A DNA stretch of 46,701 bases from Granulosicoccus sp. (GTDB taxonomy: Bacteria > Pseudomonadota > Gammaproteobacteria > Granulosicoccales > Granulosicoccaceae), in NCBI GenBank assembly GCA_023301795.1, contig JALZVU010000118.1, positions 1 to 46,701 of the forward strand. The letters are read 5' to 3'. Shown here piece after piece: positions 18,280 through 26,252 of the stretch (within the stretch, counting starts at the first letter, position 1; every line of letters begins with the position of its first letter). Under the pieces are notes generated by a model. That model made no database searches, was not told where the DNA came from, and worked only from the letters and a program-made list of their open reading frames with translations. Both the position numbers and the translations under genes were made by a program.

Positions 18280-18597
18280 CTAACTTGGCGTCGCTAATTT
18301 CAAACCGATGATACCCGCCACAATCAATGCAACGCTAACCAGACGTGCGACATTCACAGGCTCTCCAAAAAGCACAATGCCAAGAATCACTGTGCCTACT
18401 GAGCCTACCCCCACCCAAACACTGTAGGCGGTGCCAACAGGTAGTGTCTTCATTGCAACGCCTAGTAAGCCAAAGCTTATCAACATACACACAACGGTAC
18501 CGATCGTTGGCCATAGCCGGGTAAAACCTTCGGTATATTTCAAACCAATAGCCCAGCCAACTTCAAACAACCCTGCGATAAACAATACGATCCACAT
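18280..18597 (-). CDS. sugE: SMR-family exporter, SugE/Gdx type
   Basis: A 105-residue four-helix small multidrug resistance transporter. [21 protein letters not shown] holds the essential membrane glutamate (residue 12) and matches the SugE/Gdx subgroup closely, as do [22 protein letters not shown] near residue 49 and the GIVLFGEP block. Gdx proteins export guanidinium and related cations; other SMR members export quaternary ammonium. It is inserted, on the opposite strand, between the dmm genes and amt. No guanidine riboswitch is evident upstream. Substrate here is unproven. Confidence 0.85.
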   Translation of the reverse strand: MWIVLFIAGLFEVGWAIGLKYTEGFTRLWPTIGTVVCMLISFGLLGVAMKTLPVGTAYSVWVGVGSVGTVILGIVLFGEPVNVARLVSVALIVAGIIGLKLATPS

Positions 18598-18978
18598 AGC
18601 GAACTTGTATCCCGATAATCTTGCACAAGAACAACGGTTCAGGTGAGCGTCGCTCGATAAATCACTATTAACGAATAGAGCAATCCATCAGCGGTGCATC
18701 ATAGTTGCTTTTTCTAACCCGAATCAGAATTTTGACAGAACATTAATCATATGAATATTATATTCATGAATGTTGACACTGTAGACAAGCCGGTCTATCG
18801 TGAAAATATGGCATGAGCTCCATTCCTCCTGACGAGTCAGGAAATTTAATTGTTTTGCATTTGAGGTCAGCTGAATTTACAAATCTCTTCCTATTGACAC
18901 CCATTTAATTATCAGTGTTTTGAAGCTGCAATCTTGCAGGTAACCATTGGAGAAAAAATATGGAAAAGGAAAGCATGT
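18598..18978. promoter_or_regulatory. Intergenic region upstream of amt with palindromes
   Basis: 381 bases between divergent sugE and amt contain no gene. Notable elements are an imperfect palindrome at 18739-18774 whose core (18751-18767) is ATGAATAT-T-ATATTCAT, a CCTGAC/GTCAGG pair around 18828-18841, and a CTGCAA-TC-TTGCAG hairpin at 18926-18939 just before the ribosome-binding site. The first is the best operator candidate; the last could fold in the 5' leader of amt mRNA. Confidence 0.5.
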
Positions 18979-20385
18979 ATGGACAATGAACTAACAGCAC
19001 TGGGCATAATTTTCACCGAGTTCTATTACTGGGTAACCGTCGTGTTCATGTTTTTGATACACGTAGGGTTTTGCATGTATGAAGTTGGCGCCACCCGACA
19101 GAAAAACCACATGCATACGTTAATGAAAAACACCATGATCATTCCACTGGTCACTGTATCGTTCTATTTTGTCGGCTGGTGGGTCTACTTTGCCTTCCCC
19201 AACGGACCATGGATCATCGGCGACTTGCTAGCTGCCCCCTTTGCCGCTGCCAACAGTGAACTGATGGGTGCCCACTTAGGTGGACCACCGGTACAAGGTT
19301 CACTAACAGCTGACGACACAGCCGCTTGGGCACGGATAAACGGTGTGTTCTGGGCTGCATTTCTGTTGTTCTCCTGGACCGCAGCCTCCATTGTCTCAGG
19401 CGCTGTCATTGAACGCATACGCTCAAGTGCGTTCTGGATACTGGCTGTACTGATTGGTTCGTTTTTCTGGATCGTTGACGCATCCTGGGGTTGGCATCCT
19501 GATGGATGGATGGTTCAGAAGCTGGGCTATCACGATGCCTACGCCTCTGGCGTTATCCACGCGATTGCAGGAGGATTTGCACTCGGTGTACTCATTCCTC
19601 TGGGCGCGCGCATTGGGAAATTTGCAAAAGACGGTACACCACGAAATATCGGTCCACGCAACCCTTGGCTGGTGACGGTTGGACTATTCCTTATCTACAC
19701 TGGTTTCTGGGGCTTCTACGCGGCATGCAACATTCCGATGTTCAATGTTCAAGGCGGCGACGGTGTTGTATTTTCAGCCACCAATATTTATCTTGCACCT
19801 ACCACCTTGTCTGCCATTACCCTGAACTTCCTGATGTCTCTGGCAGGCGGCATGATGGCAGCTTACATGGTGTCCAAAGGAGATGCTTTCTGGACATACT
19901 CCGGTGGACTGGCTGGAATAATCGGCGCATCCGCAGGCAACGATCTCTACCACCCAATACAAGCGATGTTTATCGCAGCCGCTGTGGTCGTCATCATCTA
20001 CAAGCTGCATTTCTGGGTTGAACGACGGTTCAAGATTGATGATGCTGTGGGAGCAGTTGCGGTACATGGTTATGCAGGCTTTCTCGGTGTGGTGATAGCA
20101 GGCTTTATGTTGTGGGGCTATCCTGCGTCACCTAATCCTGAGTACGCCACCATCAACCCGTTAGGCAACTTCATTGGCGCCTGCATCATGTTTATCGTAC
20201 TGGGGTTCATACCTGGCTTTACCTTCGCAACCATTCTCAAGAAGATGGGTATTCTGCGCATTCCGCCTGAGATTGAAATACTCGGCCTGGATATCAGTGC
20301 CACCGAGCTGCAGGCACATGAAGAGCAAGCGATGGTCGAAGCAGAGCGGCGAGCACTGCAAGCCAGTCACCCGGAGACAATATAA
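18979..20385 (+). CDS. amt: Ammonium/methylammonium transporter (Amt family)
   Basis: A 468-residue, roughly eleven-helix Amt/MEP protein. The start is set at the ATG giving MDNELTALGIIF, because GGAAAAGGAAAG lies just upstream; a TTG 15 codons earlier is less likely. YHDAYASGVIHAIAGG near residue 190 carries the conserved aspartate and first pore histidine, and VAVHGYAGFLGVV near 360 the second histidine. The cytoplasmic tail includes EIEILGLDISATELQAHEEQ, similar to the Amt C-terminal signalling segment. No glnK lies beside it; a 77-residue membrane gene follows two bases later. Its position suggests retrieval of ammonium or methylamine around the methylamine genes, which is inference. Confidence 0.9.
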   Translation: MDNELTALGIIFTEFYYWVTVVFMFLIHVGFCMYEVGATRQKNHMHTLMKNTMIIPLVTVSFYFVGWWVYFAFPNGPWIIGDLLAAPFAAANSELMGAHLGGPPVQGSLTADDTAAWARINGVFWAAFLLFSWTAASIVSGAVIERIRSSAFWILAVLIGSFFWIVDASWGWHPDGWMVQKLGYHDAYASGVIHAIAGGFALGVLIPLGARIGKFAKDGTPRNIGPRNPWLVTVGLFLIYTGFWGFYAACNIPMFNVQGGDGVVFSATNIYLAPTTLSAITLNFLMSLAGGMMAAYMVSKGDAFWTYSGGLAGIIGASAGNDLYHPIQAMFIAAAVVVIIYKLHFWVERRFKIDDAVGAVAVHGYAGFLGVVIAGFMLWGYPASPNPEYATINPLGNFIGACIMFIVLGFIPGFTFATILKKMGILRIPPEIEILGLDISATELQAHEEQAMVEAERRALQASHPETI

Positions 20386-20387
20386 TC

Positions 20388-20621
20388 ATGGCCACAGGAA
20401 ACGTAGAAAACTGGACAGGCAATATTGCCGACATCGGCGCATTGTATCCATTCGTCGGCATTGAAACTCCACTGGTCATTGCAGGGGTAGTCTTCTGGAT
20501 CGGATGGCACGTCGTACAATTACGACGGGAGAGCGCCGAACTGGATGAAGAAGTGAAAAAGTTTGGCAATTCTGATGCTATGCGCAAGGTGCTGGATAGC
20601 ACAGATCCGGACAAGCGCTGA
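20388..20621 (+). CDS. Small single-TM protein coupled to amt
   Basis: A 77-residue protein whose ATG lies two bases after the amt stop, so both are almost surely co-translated. One hydrophobic segment around residues 28-45 (TPLVIAGVVFWIGWHVV) is followed by a charged helix (LRRESAELDEEVKKF) and a polar tail. I recognise no family. The gene arrangement suggests an Amt accessory or regulatory subunit in place of GlnK, but that is inference. Confidence 0.65.
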   Translation: MATGNVENWTGNIADIGALYPFVGIETPLVIAGVVFWIGWHVVQLRRESAELDEEVKKFGNSDAMRKVLDSTDPDKR

Positions 20622-20688
20622 TACCAAGCCCGAACTATTTATGAAACGCTCAGTCCCACAACTTGATATGACTTACGTTATCCGTACC

Positions 20689-20720
20689 GCCGGTGGACAG
20701 ACTACCCTCTGTCCACCGGC
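20689..20720 (+). terminator. Strong hairpin after the amt operon
   Basis: A perfect 12-bp stem, GCCGGTGGACAG against CTGTCCACCGGC, closes an 8-base loop, 67 bases past the amt-partner gene. There is no T tract, but stability and position suggest a terminator of the amt transcript, or a processing site. Confidence 0.55.
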
Positions 20721-20896
20721 TAGCCATAGGTACTGTTACTGCGGGCTATGACGATAACATTACTCTGGCGCACTCAAAGTTGGAATCGAAAGCTTCGACT
20801 GGCTAGGAATGACTGTTTGAACACGAGCTACACATTTCACTATAAAAATGGTGGCGATCAAAACGTCGATAAGACGGCACAATTGTTGACCTAAGA

Positions 20897-21526
20897 GTGA
20901 CAAACAACAATTCAGCACATACTGGCAAGGTAGCTGCGCAGGCATTGGAACGAAGCAAGCACGCTGCTTGGCGAAAATCTCAGAGAGAGATACTGCTCGC
21001 TTCTCGTCTCGCCATTTCAGCACCGATGCGTAAACAGATAGCGGACGAGGTTGCAGAGGTTCTTGATGGAATAATCGACGTCGAGTCAGGTCCAACCGTA
21101 TCTGTGTATTGGCCCTTCCGTGGTGAATTAAATCTGCGTCACTGGATGCATACAGCCTATGAGCGTGGAGCCAAAATGGCACTGCCTGTCGTTGTAACAA
21201 AATCACAGCCGTTGGTGTTTCGTGAGTGGACGCCAGAGTGCAAGATGGAAAAAGGAATATGGAATATTCCAGTTCCCTCTGGGCCAGCCAGCGTCACACC
21301 TTCTATTGTGATATCCCCACTCGTGGGGCACGATCCTGATTGCTATCGACTTGGGTATGGAGGCGGATATTTTGATCGGACACTAGCGCTCATGTGCCCA
21401 CGCCCGTTAGTCATTGGCGTTGGCCATCCCTGCTCAGCAATACCAACGATCCACCCTCAGCCACACGACATACCGATGGATGTCATCATTACCGGCAAAA
21501 GCCATGTAAGGGAACGGTCTCGATGA
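20897..21526 (+). CDS. 5-formyltetrahydrofolate cyclo-ligase
   Basis: A 209-residue protein that would convert 5-formyl-THF to 5,10-methenyl-THF with ATP. Family blocks are VSVYWPFRGELNLR near residue 68, FREWTPE near 110, and the C-terminal VGHDPDCYRLGYGGGYFDRTLA near 142, followed by IPMDVIITG. The start is a GTG with a poor ribosome-binding site; a TTG 16 codons later is an alternative. The E. coli homologue lies beside 6S RNA and zapA, but neither is seen here. Next to THF-dependent methylamine genes it fits a folate C1-recycling role. Confidence 0.87.
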   Translation: MTNNNSAHTGKVAAQALERSKHAAWRKSQREILLASRLAISAPMRKQIADEVAEVLDGIIDVESGPTVSVYWPFRGELNLRHWMHTAYERGAKMALPVVVTKSQPLVFREWTPECKMEKGIWNIPVPSGPASVTPSIVISPLVGHDPDCYRLGYGGGYFDRTLALMCPRPLVIGVGHPCSAIPTIHPQPHDIPMDVIITGKSHVRERSR

Positions 21527-21692
21527 ACCACGTCTTATTAACACCCCACTATTCAAGCAAAAAAATAAGTTATTGTTAAGCGGGAAATTGCCGCATTGAA
21601 TGGATTCAAGGAGACCTTTCCCACATCGGTTAACGCCTTGGGCAATACCGACAAGATCGCTGCCTCTAAAACCCTGCCGATTCTGGCATCTG

Positions 21693-22271
21693 TCAGGCAG
21701 TGACCATCTCAACGGCAGAATCAGATATTCGTTTTAGAGACGTTTTTGCCATTCCCGTTCTCGCCATGATATTGAATCCTATATAAGTGGCGGTCAATTG
21801 CTGAGCAAGATTCTTCGCATTTTTACTGTCAGCAACCTTTGGCCTAGTCTCTAGTAGTGAGCTTAAAAACGCTTTGGTCAGAGCATCGAAATTTTCTCTT
21901 ACGATGATGGCTACCTCTGTATCCACCGGGGCAACTTCGACTGCCGCATTACACATAAAGCACCCCCAGTGCGTCTGGTCGTCTTTCATGCGTTTAAAGG
22001 CCGTACCGTAGAGATTGCGAATTGCACTCGGGGTATCTTTTGAATGCTTGATCAGCTCTACTGCGGCACCGTAGTGTTGCTCACCATAGAGTTCTAACGC
22101 CTCCAAATACAAGGCACGCTTATCACCAAATGCGTTGTAAACACTACCTCTATTCATATTGGTAATGCGACCCACATCATCCATGGAAATGTCGCTAAAA
22201 CCATTTTCCCAAAACGCCGTTTTCATCCTGTTGAGGATGTCCACCCGATCAAATTTTCGAGGCCTAACCAT
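21693..22271 (-). CDS. TetR/AcrR-family repressor
   Basis: A 192-residue TetR regulator. The N-terminal helix-turn-helix is clear: MVRPRKFDRVDILNRMKTAFWENGFSDISMDDVGRITNMNRGSVYNAFGDKRALYLEAL covers residues 1-59. The rest is a ligand-binding helical domain with CFMCNAAVEVAP near residue 103, typical of the YxaF/LmrA-like TetR subgroup. It is divergent from the DM13 gene, and the shared spacer carries two TTGACT-type palindromes, so it very likely represses both genes. Ligand unknown. Confidence 0.88.
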   Translation of the reverse strand: MVRPRKFDRVDILNRMKTAFWENGFSDISMDDVGRITNMNRGSVYNAFGDKRALYLEALELYGEQHYGAAVELIKHSKDTPSAIRNLYGTAFKRMKDDQTHWGCFMCNAAVEVAPVDTEVAIIVRENFDALTKAFLSSLLETRPKVADSKNAKNLAQQLTATYIGFNIMARTGMAKTSLKRISDSAVEMVTA

Positions 22272-22342
22272 GTCTTATTTTGCTCATATTGCAAACATTT
22301 ATACATTGAAAATTTAAAACATCAAAATAATCTTGCTAGTTA

Positions 22343-22358
22343 TTGACTATTCAGTCAA
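22343..22358. promoter_or_regulatory. Probable TetR operator 1
   Basis: TTGACTATTCAGTCAA is a 16-bp near-perfect palindrome (one mismatched centre pair), 32 bp centre-to-centre from a second copy. Both lie in the divergent spacer between the TetR gene and the DM13 gene. Confidence 0.75.
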
Positions 22359-22374
22359 ATACAATTATTCTTAG

Positions 22375-22390
22375 TTGACTGATCAGTCAA
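22375..22390. promoter_or_regulatory. Probable TetR operator 2
   Basis: TTGACTGATCAGTCAA is a perfect 16-bp palindrome, about three helical turns from operator 1. The shared TTGACT/AGTCAA arms argue for binding by the adjacent TetR protein as two dimers. Confidence 0.8.
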
Positions 22391-22463
22391 AAACAAATAT
22401 TCAGCAAAATCGTTCAGTTCCCCCACAACGACAATTATATGTCACACCACGAGTATGCCTAGT

Positions 22464-22841
22464 ATGAAAAACAAATATTTATCGTTCCTTATTGCCCTGC
22501 CCCTGTTAATTGCATCACTTCAGGTTCAATCACAAGATGCATCCTCAACAGGTACATTTACCGGAGCAAATGATCACATAACGACTGGCCAGGTCAGTGT
22601 TGTAAAAACAGATGCAGGTTTGAGCATTGTTCTTGGTGCAGACTTCTCGCTCGATGGAGCGCCAGATCCAATGGTAGGACTTGGTAAGGATGGCGAGTAT
22701 CAGTTGTCTCTGGCTCCTTTGGAGTCACTGACAGGCGAACAAAGCTACCCCTTGCCAGCATCCGTAAGCTTGAGTGATTTCGATGAAATATTCATCTGGT
22801 GCAAAGAGTTCAACGTGTCACTTGGCTCAGCGAAACTGTAA
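22464..22841 (+). CDS. Secreted DM13-domain protein
   Basis: A 125-residue exported protein; I favour the second ATG (MKNKYLSFLIALPLLIASL), which gives a compact signal peptide cleaved near residue 23. The mature part is one DM13 domain, starting GTFTGANDHITTGQVSVV and ending with IWCKEFNVSLGSAKL, where the cysteine of IWC is the residue thought to be redox-relevant in this domain. DM13 proteins are linked by genome surveys to electron transfer or hydroxylation, but function is unproven. Probably controlled by the adjacent TetR. Confidence 0.82.
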   Translation: MKNKYLSFLIALPLLIASLQVQSQDASSTGTFTGANDHITTGQVSVVKTDAGLSIVLGADFSLDGAPDPMVGLGKDGEYQLSLAPLESLTGEQSYPLPASVSLSDFDEIFIWCKEFNVSLGSAKL

Positions 22842-22866
22842 TTAAGTAACCTGACTCAGCAATCCG

Positions 22867-22893
22867 TGCAGAGCCATGTGACTTGGCTCTGCA
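22867..22893. terminator. Bidirectional hairpin between DM13 and LysR genes
   Basis: TGCAGAGCCA and TGGCTCTGCA form a 10-bp perfect stem around a 7-base loop, between two convergent genes. It lacks a strong T tract but is well placed to end both transcripts. Confidence 0.55.
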
Positions 22894-22994
22894 TGTGTAA
22901 AGTGCAATCCCACAAATTGCATTAGTTCAAAGCCACAACAATTGTTAAGTGCAAAATTCAAACACAATAAACATGCATTGGCAATATTCTCCCC

Positions 22995-23876
22995 TTAGAC
23001 GCTTACCTGAAACTCTGCAAGCAGCCACTCAGCCAGCGCGCGCGATGACGGCGTGCGTAAGTGCGCCTGTGGTTCTATCAGACAATAACACTCGCTCATT
23101 TCGACACCATCGTTGTAGGGCTTGATCAGTCGGCCCTGCTTCAACGCATCAGCAACGAGGCTGTCGTGCGCCATTGCAAGACCAGCCCCTGCCTCGGCTG
23201 CGCCGATAGAAGCTGCGAAGGTTGAGAAAAGAGTCACAGCCCGCTCGGTTGGCAAGGCCTCACCCTGTGCGGCCAGCCATCCCTGCCAGGTTGCAAGCAC
23301 GCCTGAACAGTCGAACAACGGTGAGACTCGCCAGTCTACATCGTCAGCAATCGATGGAGAACAAACAGGGTAATAAGTTTCACGAGTCAGACGCGTTACT
23401 TGCGGGGCAAGCCCGAGCGCATCGACAAATCCAAAGCGGATTTCTACGTCCGCTCGAGCAGACGTCTGTTCAGGATCCCATATTGGTGTAACAACGTTAA
23501 GCTCAAGCCAGGGATGTGCTGCGAGCAGCGATGCCATGCGCGGAATCAGGCAGAAGGTGGCGAAACCCATATTGCACTGAAGCGTTACGGATCGACCAGA
23601 GGGCATGCCGGGAAAGGCCGAAGTACCTGTCTGCAGCACACGAAATGCCTCACGAACGGCTGGCAGATAGTTTGTAGCCTCCTCTGTCAGGAAGATCGCT
23701 CGCGACTGGCGAACGAATAGAGGTTTACCGAGAAAGCGTTCAAGGCTCCGGATATGTTGCGAGATGGCTGACTGCGTCAGATGCAACTCACTGGCAGCGG
23801 CCGTAAATGACAGATGTCGGGCGGACGCTTCAAAGGCTCGAAGCCAGTTTAATGGGGGTAATGCGGCATGTGACAT
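22995..23876 (-). CDS. LysR-family regulator (GcvA-like)
   Basis: A 293-residue LysR regulator. I use the ATG giving MSHAALPPLNWLRAFEASAR rather than the GTG four codons upstream. The winged helix (LSFTAAASELHLTQSAISQHIRSLERFLGKPLFVR) covers residues ~20-55 and is of the GcvA/AmpR subtype. The effector domain follows. It is divergent from the class II aldolase gene across about 100 bp, so it most likely controls the aldolase-dioxygenase pair. Confidence 0.88.
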   Translation of the reverse strand: MSHAALPPLNWLRAFEASARHLSFTAAASELHLTQSAISQHIRSLERFLGKPLFVRQSRAIFLTEEATNYLPAVREAFRVLQTGTSAFPGMPSGRSVTLQCNMGFATFCLIPRMASLLAAHPWLELNVVTPIWDPEQTSARADVEIRFGFVDALGLAPQVTRLTRETYYPVCSPSIADDVDWRVSPLFDCSGVLATWQGWLAAQGEALPTERAVTLFSTFAASIGAAEAGAGLAMAHDSLVADALKQGRLIKPYNDGVEMSECYCLIEPQAHLRTPSSRALAEWLLAEFQVSV

Positions 23877-23977
23877 GAATAACTCCACAGGTATCCATTA
23901 GAGCCACTAATGGTTAGGACATAAATACATCGTTTGTCGATACTCTGCAAACGCTCTAGCATCTTGTAGACCGTCCA

Positions 23978-24742
23978 ATGGAATTCTTGATGCACGCATT
24001 AGCCCCACGCCCAGACCATCATCTCGAAGAACGGCAAGATCTCGCCGCAGCTTTTCGTTGGGCCGCGCGATTGAATTTGCATGAAGCTGTTGCCAACCAT
24101 TTTTCATTAGCCATCGATGAGAATGGCCGGCGGTTTCTAATGAACCCTGACCAGCGACACTTCTCGTTGATCCAGGCATCTGATCTGTTGCTCCTTGACG
24201 TTGACGATCCACAGACAATGGAACGATCCGACGCGCCTGACATCACCGCTTGGGGGCTGCACGCAATGGTTCACCGCCATTGCCCGCACGCCCGTTGCGT
24301 GATGCATCTGCATCCAATGTTCTCAACCGTCCTTGCAAGTCTGGCTGACTCGACGCTTCCGCCAATCGATCAGAACACAGCAACTTTTTTCGAGCGAGTT
24401 ATTGTGGACGACGCTTTTGGCGGACTGGCTACGGAAGCGGAGGGCGAGCGTTGCGCTCGCTTACTACATGACCCACGGTACAAAGTCATGCTGATGGGCA
24501 ATCATGGCGTACTAGTACTAGGCGACAGCGTCGCGGATACGTTCAACCGTTTGTACTATTTTGAGCGTGCGGCTGAAACCTACATTCGCGCCTTACAGAC
24601 TGGACGGGCGCTGCGGGTACTTGACGCGTCGATTGCAGAGAATACCGCCCGGGAGATTGAGGCATATCCAGGACAGGCTAAACGACATTTCAACGATCTG
24701 AAGGCAATTCTTGATAAAGAAGGCAGCGATTATGGGCAGTGA
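23978..24742 (+). CDS. Class II aldolase/adducin family protein
   Basis: A 254-residue member of the zinc-dependent class II aldolase family. NHFSLAI near residue 40, the zinc ligands in MHLHP near residue 108-110, and GNHGVLVLGDSV near 174 are the expected elements; the latter gives the third histidine. Substrate is unknown; relatives act on fuculose-, ribulose- or rhamnulose-phosphate, or have no aldolase activity. Its end overlaps the next gene, so the two are co-translated. Either ATG at 23978 or one four codons later could be the start. Confidence 0.82.
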   Translation: MEFLMHALAPRPDHHLEERQDLAAAFRWAARLNLHEAVANHFSLAIDENGRRFLMNPDQRHFSLIQASDLLLLDVDDPQTMERSDAPDITAWGLHAMVHRHCPHARCVMHLHPMFSTVLASLADSTLPPIDQNTATFFERVIVDDAFGGLATEAEGERCARLLHDPRYKVMLMGNHGVLVLGDSVADTFNRLYYFERAAETYIRALQTGRALRVLDASIAENTAREIEAYPGQAKRHFNDLKAILDKEGSDYGQ

Positions 24743-25928
24743 AATCTCTGGTCTGGAAACCACGATGACTAACACGAATTCGTCAGGCGAGACACTGGCT
24801 CCAGCTGGACAGTACGCCAACCCACATCTGGCGTTTGGCAAGCGTGGTCTTGAAGTATCCCTCTCAACGGGAACACACTATTTCAACTACTACTGGCTAC
24901 GCGATGCGTGCCCAAGCACCATTGATCCCATAACTCGCGAGCGGGTATTTGACATTTCAGTGTTGCCGTCAAGTCCCTACCCAAAAGCTGCACATGTCGA
25001 GAACGACACGTTGATTATTGATTGGCGTGACGAGGAACATCGTACCGCTCTATCCCTGCCTATGCTCGAGGCATTTGTCGCGAATGACGGGCGCATGCCC
25101 GACCCTGCCAACTTGCCTCGCCGACCATGGTTATCAGACGGTTATCAGCATTTCGTTCGATTATCGCAAGACGAGATTGAGGTTTCAAACTCTGCGCTTC
25201 AGAGCTTCGCCCACGCCGTCATTGAAGATGGAGTTGCAATTGTCACAGACATGGATAACAGCGACGACGGACTTACACGGCTTGCTCAATCGCTCGGTCC
25301 CATTACACCGACAGTAGATGGGTACTACTTCGACGTACGGCTGACAATCAACCCGACTAACCTTGCTTACACCGCAAGCGCTCTGGAGTTGCACACTGAC
25401 CTGCCCAACGAGGAAGCGGCTCCAGGTGTTCAGTTCCTGCACTGTCGAGCGAATAGTGTCACCGGCGGACGTAGCCTGTTTGTAGATGGCACTGCCGTGG
25501 CAGAGGTGTTGCGCGATGAACGACCAGAGGATTTCCTGCTACTGACTTCTCATGACATTCCGTTCTTCCGACGGCACGATGGTTGGGACTACCGCTCTCA
25601 TCAGCGTGTGATCGAACTGGATTCAGCGGGTCATGTGTCAGGACTAACTATTTCACAACACCTTCAGGATTACTTGGATCTGCCACAGATCTTGTTGGAT
25701 GACTACTACCCAGCCTTCTGTCGCTTTATTAGTATGCTAAAAGAAGAACGCTTTGTTACGCGATTTCGTTTAGAAGCCGGTGAATGTATCGTGTTCGACA
25801 ACCACCGTGTGGTACACGGGCGAGAAGCCTTTGTCGCAGACAATGGGGCACGGCATCTACGTGGATGTTATGTCGATCGCGGTGCACTTCGTAGCACCTA
25901 CAGAACGCTCGTACATGATCGATCATAA
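24732..25928 (+). CDS. Gamma-butyrobetaine hydroxylase-like Fe(II)/2OG dioxygenase
   Basis: A 398-residue protein of the TauD/BBOX group. The N-terminal DUF971-like region (FNYYWLRDACPST, near residue 51) matches the domain preceding the catalytic part in gamma-butyrobetaine and trimethyllysine hydroxylases, although only one of the cluster cysteines is present. The catalytic triad is visible as LELHTDLPN (H and D near residue 218) and NHRVVHGR near 358. Family members hydroxylate gamma-butyrobetaine to carnitine or trimethyllysine, so a quaternary ammonium substrate is plausible. The ATG lies within the aldolase gene end. Start alternatives are TTG seven codons upstream or ATG eleven downstream. 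Confidence 0.85.
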   Translation: MGSEISGLETTMTNTNSSGETLAPAGQYANPHLAFGKRGLEVSLSTGTHYFNYYWLRDACPSTIDPITRERVFDISVLPSSPYPKAAHVENDTLIIDWRDEEHRTALSLPMLEAFVANDGRMPDPANLPRRPWLSDGYQHFVRLSQDEIEVSNSALQSFAHAVIEDGVAIVTDMDNSDDGLTRLAQSLGPITPTVDGYYFDVRLTINPTNLAYTASALELHTDLPNEEAAPGVQFLHCRANSVTGGRSLFVDGTAVAEVLRDERPEDFLLLTSHDIPFFRRHDGWDYRSHQRVIELDSAGHVSGLTISQHLQDYLDLPQILLDDYYPAFCRFISMLKEERFVTRFRLEAGECIVFDNHRVVHGREAFVADNGARHLRGCYVDRGALRSTYRTLVHDRS

Positions 25929-26252
25929 ATTACGCTTCGGACTCTCATAAGAGGAGCTGTTACCCTCTAAAATCGTGTAAACCAAGGGTCTCGTAAAAAA
26001 GCGCAAACTCGAATCTAAGATGTAACAGACGCCTATCTTGATCAGCAGAGGATGCATCGTTCCAAGACAACTCGCATATCTTTATTTGTCAGTTCTATAT
26101 AGAACTTAAACCTAGTGTTAACTGACTCGTTAGCACGTCTTGATCAGCCAACCGGCTGTCCTATCTCAAGTTAACCCAGTCAACTCAAATTCTCCTATTC
26201 CACTGTATGATGTGCCGATTAAATTCGACCGTCTCGTGGAGAAAGAAAAGAA
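25929..26252. promoter_or_regulatory. Intergenic region upstream of porin with perfect palindrome
   Basis: 324 bases without a gene. A perfect 16-bp palindrome, AGTTCTATATAGAACT, lies at 26091-26106, about 150 bp before the porin start, and is a plausible operator for a dimeric regulator. Nothing else stands out. Confidence 0.5.

Noticed and set aside
18598-18720. Possible guanidine riboswitch (mini-ykkC or ykkC type) upstream of the SMR exporter
   Set aside because: Only one short GAGCG-type hairpin is visible. The mini-ykkC form needs two ACGR hairpins, and the conserved ykkC-I blocks are absent.
20722-20896. 6S RNA beside the 5-formyl-THF cyclo-ligase, as in E. coli
   Set aside because: The gap is short and lacks the long bulged stem typical of ssrS; no conserved segment recognised.
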